This document shows positions 1 to 6,197 of a stretch of 8,545 nucleotides of DNA, one piece after another. A program made the position numbers and the translations under genes. Within the stretch, counting starts at the first letter, position 1; each line of letters starts with the position of its first letter. Origin of the DNA: JAENVT01 sp031370745 (GTDB taxonomy: Bacteria > Actinomycetota > Acidimicrobiia > Acidimicrobiales > Ilumatobacteraceae); NCBI GenBank assembly GCA_031370745.1, contig JANMQX010000353.1, positions 1-8,545 on the forward strand. Reading direction: 5' to 3'. The notes below the pieces were generated by a model that was given only the letters and a program-made list of their open reading frames with translations, was not told the origin of the DNA and made no database searches.

Positions 1-1
1 C

Positions 2-877
2 GAGACCCGCGCCTACCGCAACAAGAGCTATCCACGGCGCATGTTGGTGATCACGGCCGGTTCTGTCATGCACATCATCATCGCGATTGCCTTGATCTTC
101 GCCGTCTATTCGGTCAACGGTCGCAGAGTCGAAACCGACCGAGTAGGGATCGGCGCCATTTCGGCCGGGTATCCGGCCGATCAAGCCGGTGTCAAAGCGG
201 GCGACATCGTCGTCTCGATCGACGGCGTGCAGCCGAAAACTCCGCGGCAGTTCGTCGACCAGATCCGCAGCCACCAGCCCGGCGATGGCGTGACAGTCGT
301 GTTCGAACGCGACGGCAAGAAGCTGACCAAGGTCATCGGTTTGGGCGCCAACCCAACATCCGGTGAGGGTGCTGGCAAGGCGTTTCTCGGAGTCAGCTCC
401 GGCAACGAGGTCGTCTGGAACAACGAGTCGGTGGCGCGGGCCGCGAGCGACAGTGTCGTCGACCTTGGTCCAACCGTCTGGCAGAGCGTCAAGGGCGTGG
501 TGAAGGTGCTCAATCCGGTCAACATCGTCGGCCACCTCACCGGTTCGAACACCGACCTCAACACTCGCCCGACCACGGTTGTCGGGATCAGCAAGCTCAG
601 CGCCGAGATCGGTGACGAATCCGGATTCGGAGGCCTGTTGCTGACGCTCGCTGCGGTCAACGTGTTTGTCGGGCTGCTCAACATGTTCCCCGTGCTGCCG
701 TTCGATGGTGGCCATGCCGCGATCGCCACCTACGAGCGTTTGCGAACGCGTCGTGGCCAGGCTCCGTACCGAGCGGACATCACCAAGATGATCCCGGTGG
801 CGATGACGATGATGGCCGTGCTGGCGATGCTGTTCCTCACCGGTATCTATCTCGATTTCGCCAAGCCGCTGCGCTGA
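2..877 (+). CDS. rseP: RseP/Rip1-type site-2 intramembrane zinc metalloprotease (M50), 3' part
   Basis: This is the C-terminal part of a membrane-embedded site-2 protease; such enzymes cut transmembrane proteins, often anti-sigma factors, within the bilayer. The frame is open from base 2, so the gene begins outside the window and the ATG at 41 is internal. Upstream of that ATG the frame reads a basic segment (RAYRNKSYPRR) typical of the family just before a membrane helix. Numbering from that Met, a hydrophobic helix lies at about 1-25, a PDZ domain at about 35-100 (core AGVKAGDIVVSIDG), and a helix at about 198-215 leading into NMFPVLPFDGGH. That last motif is the NxxPxxxxDGG signature whose Asp is the third zinc ligand. 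A final helix is near 250-272. The HExxH motif would lie upstream, out of view. The stop is 17 bases before ispG, the same neighbour as mycobacterial rip1. The family is very likely; the substrate is unknown. Confidence 0.93.
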   Translation, partial: ETRAYRNKSYPRRMLVITAGSVMHIIIAIALIFAVYSVNGRRVETDRVGIGAISAGYPADQAGVKAGDIVVSIDGVQPKTPRQFVDQIRSHQPGDGVTVVFERDGKKLTKVIGLGANPTSGEGAGKAFLGVSSGNEVVWNNESVARAASDSVVDLGPTVWQSVKGVVKVLNPVNIVGHLTGSNTDLNTRPTTVVGISKLSAEIGDESGFGGLLLTLAAVNVFVGLLNMFPVLPFDGGHAAIATYERLRTRRGQAPYRADITKMIPVAMTMMAVLAMLFLTGIYLDFAKPLR

Positions 878-894
878 GCTGGCACACTTCTTCC

Positions 895-2124
895 ATGTCC
901 TTCGCGCGCAAGGCCACTCGACAGATCATTGTGGGCAAGGGACCCATCGCGGTGCCCGTCGGTGGCGGAGCTCCGATCTCGGTGCAGTCGATGACGATCA
1001 CCAAGACCGCGGACGTCGAAGGAACGCTGCAACAGATCTACGCACTGGCGGCCGCAGGTTGCGACATCGTCCGTTGTACCTGCAACGAGCAGGAGGCTGC
1101 GGAGGGACTCGCCCAGATCGTTCCCCGCTCGCCCATTCCGATCATTGCCGACATCCATCACCAGTACCGCATGGCGTTGGCGGCGATGGAAGCCGGCGTT
1201 CACGGACTGCGCCTGAACCCCGGCAACATCCGCAAGCCCGAGCACATCAAGGCGGTGGCCGCCGAGGCGCGCGACCGGCAGATCTCCATTCGCATCGGCG
1301 TCAACGGTGGCTCGCTCGATCCGTCGCTCTACGAGAAGTACGGCGGCATCACGCCCGAGGCCATGGTCGAGAGCGCCCAGCGCGAGATGGCGTACTTCCA
1401 TGAGGTCGGCTTCGACCTCATGAAGATCAGCGTCAAGGCTTCCAGCGTGCCGTTGATGGTCGAGGCCTACCGACAGCTCAGCGATGTCACCGACGTGCCG
1501 CTGCACCTCGGCGTCACCGAGGCGGGGCCCCCGCCAGCCGGGTTGGTGAAGGCAACTGCGGGTATCGCCACGCTGCTGATGGAAGGCATCGGCGACACGA
1601 TTCGCTATTCGTTGACTGCCGATCCGGTCGAGGAGGCGCGTGCTGGGAGGCAGTTGCTCGAGGCGCTGGGCCTGCGTGAGCGCAAGAACATCGACTTGAT
1701 CGCTTGTCCCAGTTGCGGCCGCGCCGAGATCGACGTGATCGATGTCGCCAACCGGGCCATGAAGGCATTCGGTGATCGAAAGATCCCGCTGCAGGTTGCG
1801 GTGATGGGCTGTGTCGTCAATGGTCCGGGTGAAGCGCGCGAGGCCGACCTGGGAATCGCTGCGGGCAACAAGCGTGGGCACCTCTTCGTGAAGGGTCGCA
1901 ACGTGGCGGTCGTACCCGAGTCGGAGATGGTCGAGGCATTGGTCGAGTGGGCCGAATTCATCAATGAACACGGAACCGAGGCGGCAATTGCACGCGTCGA
2001 CACTGCGCTGGCTGAACGCGAGGCCGCGAAGGACAGGGCCAAGTTGATGAACGACCAAGGCGATGACGTGAACCACTCCGACGAGCGGATCGTCGAGATC
2101 AGACGGACCGCGAAGCAGGGCTAG
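895..2124 (+). CDS. ispG: 4-hydroxy-3-methylbut-2-enyl diphosphate synthase (IspG/GcpE)
   Basis: This cytosolic [4Fe-4S] enzyme reductively opens MEcPP to HMBPP, the penultimate step of the non-mevalonate (MEP) isoprenoid pathway. The 409-residue product has the N-terminal TIM barrel, with SVQSMT near 29-34, VADIH-like IIADIH, LNPGNIR, RIGVNGGSLD and LHLGVTEAG. The C-terminal iron-sulfur domain carries CPSC (Cys271, Cys274) and MGCVVNGPGEA (Cys306, Glu313), matching the three cluster cysteines and catalytic Glu of E. coli IspG. Two departures stand out: a Cys-x-Cys (Cys61, Cys63) just after the barrel Arg60, and a charged C-terminal tail of about 53 residues (357-409) that E. coli IspG lacks. 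The ATG at 895 fits the family N-terminus, but no strong Shine-Dalgarno precedes it. It follows rseP by 17 bases and is probably co-transcribed with it and with the next gene. Confidence 0.97.
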   Translation: MSFARKATRQIIVGKGPIAVPVGGGAPISVQSMTITKTADVEGTLQQIYALAAAGCDIVRCTCNEQEAAEGLAQIVPRSPIPIIADIHHQYRMALAAMEAGVHGLRLNPGNIRKPEHIKAVAAEARDRQISIRIGVNGGSLDPSLYEKYGGITPEAMVESAQREMAYFHEVGFDLMKISVKASSVPLMVEAYRQLSDVTDVPLHLGVTEAGPPPAGLVKATAGIATLLMEGIGDTIRYSLTADPVEEARAGRQLLEALGLRERKNIDLIACPSCGRAEIDVIDVANRAMKAFGDRKIPLQVAVMGCVVNGPGEAREADLGIAAGNKRGHLFVKGRNVAVVPESEMVEALVEWAEFINEHGTEAAIARVDTALAEREAAKDRAKLMNDQGDDVNHSDERIVEIRRTAKQG

Positions 2125-2144
2125 CCGGTGCCACGCCCAGCCAG

Positions 2145-2906
2145 ATGAACCTGCACGACCATCCACTGTTCGAGTTCGATCCATCGCAGCAGGCGGTGAT
2201 CAATCCGTCGATTCACAAACCGATCCCTGGGTTCCCGTCACGCGCGGTGACGTGTTGGTTCGGCAACGTCGTTCGCGATCGCACCATCAATCTGCAGCCT
2301 GTTCACAATGTTCCCTTTGAGCACGGCGATCATGCGATCTTCGTCATTCAGCATCGTGGTTTCGAGGTCGCGCTGATCAGTCCTGGTGTCGGCGCGCCCG
2401 CGTCGGTGACATCACTGGAGGTGCTGATCTCGCTGGGTGCAACGCACATCATCGGCTGCGGAGGCGCCGGGATCGTGCAACCAGGCTTCGACGTCGGCCA
2501 TGTCATCGTGCCGACCGGCGCAATACGCGATGAGGGAACCAGCTATCACTACGCGCCCGCTGACCTCGCGGTTGCACCTCATCCATTGGCGTTGTCCGCG
2601 ATCGACGGCGTGCTCACCGAGGCCGGCGTTCCGCATGATCGCGGTCTGACCTGGACGACCGACGCGTTCTTCCGCGAAACGCCGAACAAGGTCGCCCGCC
2701 GTCGCGAACAGGGATGCATCACGGTGGAGATGGAGGCGGCCGCGATGTTCGCTGCCGCTGCGTTCCGTGGCGTGGTCTATGGCCAGTTGCTCTACGCCGG
2801 CGACGACGTGAGCGCCGCCGAGTGGGACCACCGGAGCTGGGAGTCGCAAGCCACGGTACGCGACCATCTGCTCGACCTCGCCCTCGATGCGGTCATCCGC
2901 CTGTAG
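2145..2906 (+). CDS. Nucleoside phosphorylase superfamily protein (PNP/uridine phosphorylase fold)
   Basis: This is a probable nucleoside salvage enzyme of the PNP_UDP_1 superfamily, whose members cleave N-glycosidic bonds of nucleosides with phosphate or water. The 253-residue length is normal for the group. Visible motifs, in order, are SPGVGAPASV (79-88), a glycine-rich GCGGAGI (104-110), IRDEGTSYHY (127-136), TTDAFFRETP (171-180), VEMEAAAMFA (194-203, with the ribose-binding Met196/Glu197 pair) and a late YAGDD (217-221) that may supply the catalytic Asp. The glycine-rich motif lacks the Arg found at the matching place in E. coli uridine phosphorylase (RIGTTG), so the choice between phosphorylase and hydrolase, and the base preference, cannot be settled here. 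It starts 20 bases after the ispG stop and probably shares its transcript. The upstream Shine-Dalgarno is weak. The gene ends 17 bases from the convergent manA stop. The superfamily is secure; the substrate is not. Confidence 0.88.
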   Translation: MNLHDHPLFEFDPSQQAVINPSIHKPIPGFPSRAVTCWFGNVVRDRTINLQPVHNVPFEHGDHAIFVIQHRGFEVALISPGVGAPASVTSLEVLISLGATHIIGCGGAGIVQPGFDVGHVIVPTGAIRDEGTSYHYAPADLAVAPHPLALSAIDGVLTEAGVPHDRGLTWTTDAFFRETPNKVARRREQGCITVEMEAAAMFAAAAFRGVVYGQLLYAGDDVSAAEWDHRSWESQATVRDHLLDLALDAVIRL

Positions 2907-2923
2907 CCCGGTCGGGGCGCGAT

Positions 2924-3964
2924 CTATGACTCTTGGACCACGTATATCTTGGCCGGGCCGCGTAGCTCGACGCTCTCACCGGGTGCGATGTACTGGCACT
3001 CGCCATGTTGCCGGCCGCTGACCCATAGCGCCATCTCTCGAGCTGGGGCACGATGCGACCGAACGTCGTTGTCGCCGAGCTGCAACTCGGACATGATGAA
3101 GGGAGCGTTCGGAGTGTCGTAGCACCATCGGCCGTGTTCGATCTCGGTGCGTTTCACGACCGGATCGGGCAACGCTTCGAAGTCGAGCACGCGCAGCAAC
3201 TCCTCGACGTCGATGTGCTTCGCAGTCAGGCCTCCGCGGACGACGTTGTCGCTGTTGCCCATCACCTCGACACCGAAACCGCGCAGATAGGCGTGCAGGT
3301 TTCCCGGTCCCAGGAACACCGCCTCGCCGGCCGACAACATCACTCGATTCAGCAGGAGCGTGACCGCCACGGAAGGGTCGTGCGGGTACTGATCGGCGAG
3401 CTCGCTGACCAACCTTGCCTCGACGCAGTCATGCTGTCGGCACGCGGCAATCGTCGACTCCGGGTCGAATTCGCGGTGATACAGCGCGGCCACGGTCGTG
3501 GCCAGCTTCTCGGTTTGCAGCAGCTCGGCCAGGTCGTGGGCGTCGATCTCGTGCAACAGCGCGATCGTGTCGTCGACGCGACGGAACCCGCACAGGGTGT
3601 CGAAAGTCGTCAGCGCGCAGAGCATCTCCGGCTTGGCGAACGGATCGCGATAGAGCCGCTGCGGAGAGTCGCGGGCAACGCCGAGTTGTTCCTCGCGCTC
3701 GAAGCCGGCCTCGGCCGTGATCCGGTCGGGGTGAGTCTGCAGCGACAGCGGGTACGCGGCAGCCATCAACTTCAACAGGTAGGGCAGCTCGCCGGCCACC
3801 GATTGCAGCGGTGAACCGTTGTGCAGTGTCGATGGTGCCAGCGGGTGTGTGCCCATCCACCACTCCGCCCAAGGGCGGCCGTCGGGCTCCTGGCCGACCA
3901 TCTCGGGGATCGATGTCGTGTCGCCCCATGCGTAGTGCTGCGCCCGCCCATGGACTGTCTGCAT
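2924..3964 (-). CDS. manA: Mannose-6-phosphate isomerase, class I (ManA)
   Basis: This zinc enzyme interconverts fructose-6-phosphate and mannose-6-phosphate, feeding GDP-mannose and mannosylated envelope glycans or mannose catabolism. The 346-residue protein starts with the family N-terminus (HYAWGDTTSIPE, 10-21). It has the zinc-ligand motif LSLQTHPD (73-80; Gln76 and His78), KPEM with Glu113, and GNLHAYLRGFGVEVM with His224. These are the four ligands of type I isomerases. SDNVVRGGLTAKH (238-250) contains the conserved catalytic Arg243. It is shorter than the E. coli enzyme (about 390 residues), with a compact C-terminal cupin. The ATG at 3964 is preferred because the conserved HYAWG lies at the expected distance. 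A GGAG lies only two bases before the ATG, too close for a normal ribosome-binding site, so leaderless translation is possible. The gene is monocistronic, convergent with the nucleoside phosphorylase-like gene and divergent from trpB. Confidence 0.95.
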   Translation of the reverse strand: MQTVHGRAQHYAWGDTTSIPEMVGQEPDGRPWAEWWMGTHPLAPSTLHNGSPLQSVAGELPYLLKLMAAAYPLSLQTHPDRITAEAGFEREEQLGVARDSPQRLYRDPFAKPEMLCALTTFDTLCGFRRVDDTIALLHEIDAHDLAELLQTEKLATTVAALYHREFDPESTIAACRQHDCVEARLVSELADQYPHDPSVAVTLLLNRVMLSAGEAVFLGPGNLHAYLRGFGVEVMGNSDNVVRGGLTAKHIDVEELLRVLDFEALPDPVVKRTEIEHGRWCYDTPNAPFIMSELQLGDNDVRSHRAPAREMALWVSGRQHGECQYIAPGESVELRGPAKIYVVQES

Positions 3965-3972
3965 GGCTCCAC

Positions 3973-3978
3973 ACGCTA
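3973..3978 (-). promoter_or_regulatory. Candidate -10 element for manA
   Basis: The minus strand reads TAGCGT, matching the actinobacterial TANNNT -10 pattern. Only eight bases separate it from the manA ATG, which would place the transcription start at or next to the ATG and give a leaderless mRNA. No convincing -35 hexamer is visible, and a six-base match of this looseness is weak evidence. Confidence 0.3.
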
Positions 3979-3992
3979 GTGGCGCGAGGGGC

Positions 3993-3998
3993 TACCGT
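3993..3998 (+). promoter_or_regulatory. Candidate -10 element for trpB
   Basis: TACCGT matches TANNNT and lies 43 bases before the trpB ATG, leaving room for a short leader that includes a good Shine-Dalgarno. It is arranged back to back with the candidate manA -10 inside the 77-base divergent intergenic region (3965-4041). No clear -35 box or operator palindrome is seen, and there is no room for a trp-style leader peptide with attenuator. Confidence 0.3.
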
Positions 3999-4031
3999 TT
4001 CGTCGTCTACCCACGTCCAACCACGTCGACC

Positions 4032-4037
4032 GAGGTG
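4032..4037 (+). promoter_or_regulatory. Shine-Dalgarno for trpB that fixes its start
   Basis: GAGGTG, six bases complementary to the 16S rRNA 3' end, ends four bases before the ATG at 4042. It selects this ATG over in-frame upstream starts as far back as 3811, which would overlap the 5' part of manA and add a non-family N-terminus. Confidence 0.6.
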
Positions 4038-4041
4038 TGCC

Positions 4042-5397
4042 ATGCAGAACAAGATCCTGTTGACCGAAGATCAGATCCCGACACGGTGGTACAACATCAT
4101 CCCCGATCTGCCGTCACCACCGCCGCCGCCGCTGCATCCCGGAACGATGCAACCAGTCGGCCCCGACGATCTGGCGCCACTGTTCCCGATGGCGCTGATC
4201 ATGCAGGAGGTGACGCAAGACAGCTACGTCGACATTCCCGGCGGCGTGCTCGACGTCTACCGGCTGTGGAGGCCGTCGCCGTTGTTCCGTGCCCATCGTC
4301 TGGAGAAGGCGCTCGACACCCCGGCACGGATCTACTACAAGTACGAAGGGGTCAGCCCGGCCGGCTCGCACAAACCCAACACGGCCGTGCCGCAGGCGTA
4401 CTACAACCATCAAGAGGGCATCACGAAGTTGACGACCGAGACCGGCGCCGGTCAGTGGGGCACAGCGTTGGCCTTCGCCACCGCGCAGTACGGAATCGAG
4501 TGCGAGATCTGGCAGGTTGCCGCTTCGTACGTCTCGAAGCCGTATCGGCGAGTGATGATGGAGGTCTACGGGGCGACTGTGCATTCGAGCCCCAGCAACG
4601 TCACCGACTATGGCCGCTCTCTGCTTGCCCAGGACCCGGATCATCCCGGCAGTCTGGGCATTGCGATCTCCGAGGCCGTGGGCGCGGCGGTGGCCGACCC
4701 GAAGACGCGATACGCACTCGGCAGTGTGCTGAACCATGTGCTCCTGCACCAGACGGTGATCGGCGAGGAGGCGCTGCTGCAGTTGGCGATGGTCGGCGAA
4801 ACCCCCGATCTGTTGGTCGGTTGCACCGGTGGTGGTTCGAACTTCGGGGGACTGGCCTTCCCGTTCCTGCGCGAGAAGATGGCCGGCCGCATGAACCCCA
4901 CCATTCGGTGCGTTGAGCCCGCAGCATGCCCGAGCCTGACCAAGGGCGAGTATCGCTACGACTTCGGCGACACCGCTGGCATGACACCGTTGATGAAGAT
5001 GCACACGCTCGGCCACGACTTCATCCCTCCGTCGATCCACGCCGGCGGTCTGCGATATCACGGCATGTCGCCGCTGGTGTCGCATATCTACGAGCTCGGC
5101 CTGGCCGAAGCCGAAGCGATCCCGCAGACGGAGTGCTTTGCCGGTGCGATTACGTTTGCCCGCAACGAAGGGATCCTCCCGGCACCCGAGCCGACCCACG
5201 CCATCGCCGCTGCGATTCGCGAGGCCAAGCGGTGCAAGGAGACGGGGGAGAGCAAGGTCATCCTCACGGCATTGTGCGGCCACGGCCACCTCGACCTCGC
5301 GGCCTACGAGAACTATCTCGCCGGCAAGATGGTCGACTACGACCTCACCGACCAGGAACTGGCCGACGCGATGTCTACCGTCCCCGTGATGGCCTGA
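4042..5397 (+). CDS. trpB: TrpB2-type tryptophan synthase beta-like PLP enzyme
   Basis: This is a pyridoxal-phosphate enzyme of the TrpB2 (TrpB-related) subgroup, which condenses indole with serine, or O-phosphoserine in some archaeal members, to give tryptophan. The 451-residue length fits TrpB2, which is longer than TrpB1. Motifs are RPSPLFRAHRLEKAL (77-91), YKYEGVSPAGSHKPN with the PLP-binding Lys111, TETGAGQWG (132-140, catalytic Glu133), SKPYRR (165-170), GSLGIAISEA (203-212), the phosphate-cup GCTGGGSNFGG (260-270), EPAACPSLTKGEYRYDFGD (292-310), IHAGGLRYHG (332-341), and CGHGHLD (412-418). In that last motif Cys412 stands where TrpB1 has the Ser that contacts the PLP ring nitrogen. No trpA, trpC or other trp gene is adjacent, and nothing in the window supplies indole. 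TrpB2 proteins can act without TrpA or as salvage enzymes. The family is certain; the physiological substrate is inferred. Confidence 0.94.
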   Translation: MQNKILLTEDQIPTRWYNIIPDLPSPPPPPLHPGTMQPVGPDDLAPLFPMALIMQEVTQDSYVDIPGGVLDVYRLWRPSPLFRAHRLEKALDTPARIYYKYEGVSPAGSHKPNTAVPQAYYNHQEGITKLTTETGAGQWGTALAFATAQYGIECEIWQVAASYVSKPYRRVMMEVYGATVHSSPSNVTDYGRSLLAQDPDHPGSLGIAISEAVGAAVADPKTRYALGSVLNHVLLHQTVIGEEALLQLAMVGETPDLLVGCTGGGSNFGGLAFPFLREKMAGRMNPTIRCVEPAACPSLTKGEYRYDFGDTAGMTPLMKMHTLGHDFIPPSIHAGGLRYHGMSPLVSHIYELGLAEAEAIPQTECFAGAITFARNEGILPAPEPTHAIAAAIREAKRCKETGESKVILTALCGHGHLDLAAYENYLAGKMVDYDLTDQELADAMSTVPVMA

Positions 5398-5413
5398 CTG
5401 GCCGCCGTCGAGT

Positions 5414-5504
5414 GGGCGCGATGTGAGCGCTGGGAGTGGGTGTTTCGCGCCCGACTAGGGCTGCTGGGTGCGATGTGAGCGCTGGGAGTGGGTGTTTCGC
5501 GCCC
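5414..5504. repeat. Tandem pair of 39-bp hairpin-forming repeat units
   Basis: Two units, 5414-5452 and 5466-5504, repeat at a 52-base period and differ at one base (C5417 against T5469). The invariant core is 35 bases (5418-5452 and 5470-5504). Each unit begins with GGGCGCGA or GGGTGCGA and ends with TCGCGCCC. This gives an 8-bp inverted repeat around a 23-base loop that contains AGCGCT. The single difference would keep pairing in RNA as a U-G wobble. The heptamer CTGCTGG also recurs at the same period (5461-5467 and 5513-5519). The pair fills most of the 128 bases between the convergent trpB and nucS stop codons. It resembles a dispersed REP-like element, but copy number elsewhere cannot be seen from this window. 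Confidence 0.85.
5414..5504. terminator. Possible bidirectional transcription terminator (double hairpin)
   Basis: The position between two convergent genes and the two stable GC stems suggest a role in ending transcription from both sides. However, neither strand has a T-run after a stem, and the 23-base loops are long for a classical intrinsic terminator. Actinobacterial terminators often lack U-tracts, so the role remains possible but is inferred from position only. Confidence 0.3.
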
Positions 5505-5525
5505 AATGAACGCTGCTGGCAGGGC

Positions 5526-6185
5526 TTAGAAGAGGCGGAGTTCGTCGGGGCGCAAGCCGCGCAGTTCGTCGTAGTCGACCTCGACCACGGTGAATCCGCG
5601 CGACTCCGCCAACACCCGCGCCTGCGGCTTGACGATCTGGGCGACGTACACACCGCGAACGGTTCCGAGGGACGAGTCGAGGTGCAGTCGTTCGATGTAG
5701 CGGACAAGCTGTTCGACGCCGTCGATCTCGCCGCGACGCTTGACTTCGATGGCCACGACCTGCCCGTCGCGATCGCGGCACAACAGATCGATCGGCCCGA
5801 TGGCGGTCGGGTACTCGCGGCGCACAAGTGTCATGCCCGCCTCGATCGCATGCGGCGACGCGGCGAGCAACTCCTGCAAGTGGGCTTCTACTCCATCTTT
5901 CTGCAGGCCGGGATCGTCTCCGAACTCGACTTCGGTATCCGACAGCACCTCGTGCAGCGTGATGGTCAGCGACTCGCCCTTTGGATTCGTCACCGTCCAC
6001 GCATCGTCACGAATCACCACGACGTTGGGTGCATTCATCCAGTTCAGCGGCTTGTACGCGCCGCCATCGGCATGGATGGCCACGCAGCCGTCGGCCTTCA
6101 CCATGATCAGTCGCACGGCCTCGGGAAGATGTGCGGTCAGGCGACCGGCGTAGTCGACTGAGCAACGGGCTATGACGAGTCGCAT
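5526..6185 (-). CDS. nucS: Mismatch-specific endonuclease NucS (EndoMS)
   Basis: NucS cuts both strands near mismatched bases and provides the non-canonical mismatch repair of actinobacteria lacking MutS/MutL. The 219-residue product begins MRLVIARCSVDYAGRLTAHL, as mycobacterial NucS does, and has YKPLNWM (44-50) in the N-terminal DNA-binding domain. The linker QKDGVEAHLQ (95-104) precedes the RecB-like nuclease core: REYPTAIGPIDLLCRD (123-138, Asp133), AIEVKRRGEIDGVEQLVRY (145-163, with Glu147, Lys149 and Gln159). The C-terminus ELRLF resembles the sliding-clamp-binding tail of the family. The ATG at 6185 is chosen because the conserved N-terminus starts exactly there; a longer frame up to 6344 would overlap the methyltransferase gene. 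It lies seven bases after that gene's stop, with its Shine-Dalgarno overlapping the stop, so the two are probably translationally coupled. Confidence 0.96.
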   Translation of the reverse strand: MRLVIARCSVDYAGRLTAHLPEAVRLIMVKADGCVAIHADGGAYKPLNWMNAPNVVVIRDDAWTVTNPKGESLTITLHEVLSDTEVEFGDDPGLQKDGVEAHLQELLAASPHAIEAGMTLVRREYPTAIGPIDLLCRDRDGQVVAIEVKRRGEIDGVEQLVRYIERLHLDSSLGTVRGVYVAQIVKPQARVLAESRGFTVVEVDYDELRGLRPDELRLF

Positions 6186-6190
6186 CGTGC

Positions 6191-6197
6191 GATCACC
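6191..6197 (-). promoter_or_regulatory. Shine-Dalgarno of nucS overlapping the methyltransferase stop
   Basis: The minus strand reads GGTGATC, a seven-base match to the canonical complement of the 16S rRNA 3' end, five bases before the nucS ATG. The TGA stop of the upstream methyltransferase is embedded in it. Ribosomes ending the upstream gene would therefore terminate on the nucS initiation site, which favours coupled translation and supports the ATG at 6185. Confidence 0.6.

Noticed and set aside
847..2184. 445-codon open frame on the minus strand opposite ispG, longer than ispG itself
   Set aside because: It is antisense to a fully conserved IspG and its translation is rich in His, Arg, Asp and Leu with no recognisable motif. 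Long antisense frames are expected in GC-rich genes with strong third-position bias.
2907..2923. Possible terminator between the nucleoside phosphorylase-like gene and manA
   Set aside because: Only a 4-bp CCCG/CGGG match with a two-base loop is present, too small to form a stable hairpin.
3053..3814. 253-codon plus-strand open frame opposite manA
   Set aside because: It is a shadow of ManA. The translation is rich in Gln, Arg and Val with no domain, and manA on the other strand has all zinc ligands.
3811..4041. Extended N-terminus for the trpB frame
   Set aside because: The extra 77 codons overlap the 5' part of manA and resemble no TrpB2. A good Shine-Dalgarno precedes the ATG at 4042.
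4114..5289. 391-codon minus-strand open frame opposite trpB
   Set aside because: The plus-strand TrpB2 is complete with all catalytic motifs. The antisense product has no family features and is a composition effect.
5414..5504. CRISPR array
   Set aside because: Only two units are present with a 13-base interval, the unit is an inverted-repeat hairpin with a long loop, and no cas gene is nearby.
5436..6161. Plus-strand frame starting inside the repeat pair and running opposite nucS
   Set aside because: It reads through the non-coding hairpin repeats and then antisense to nucS, with no recognisable protein features.
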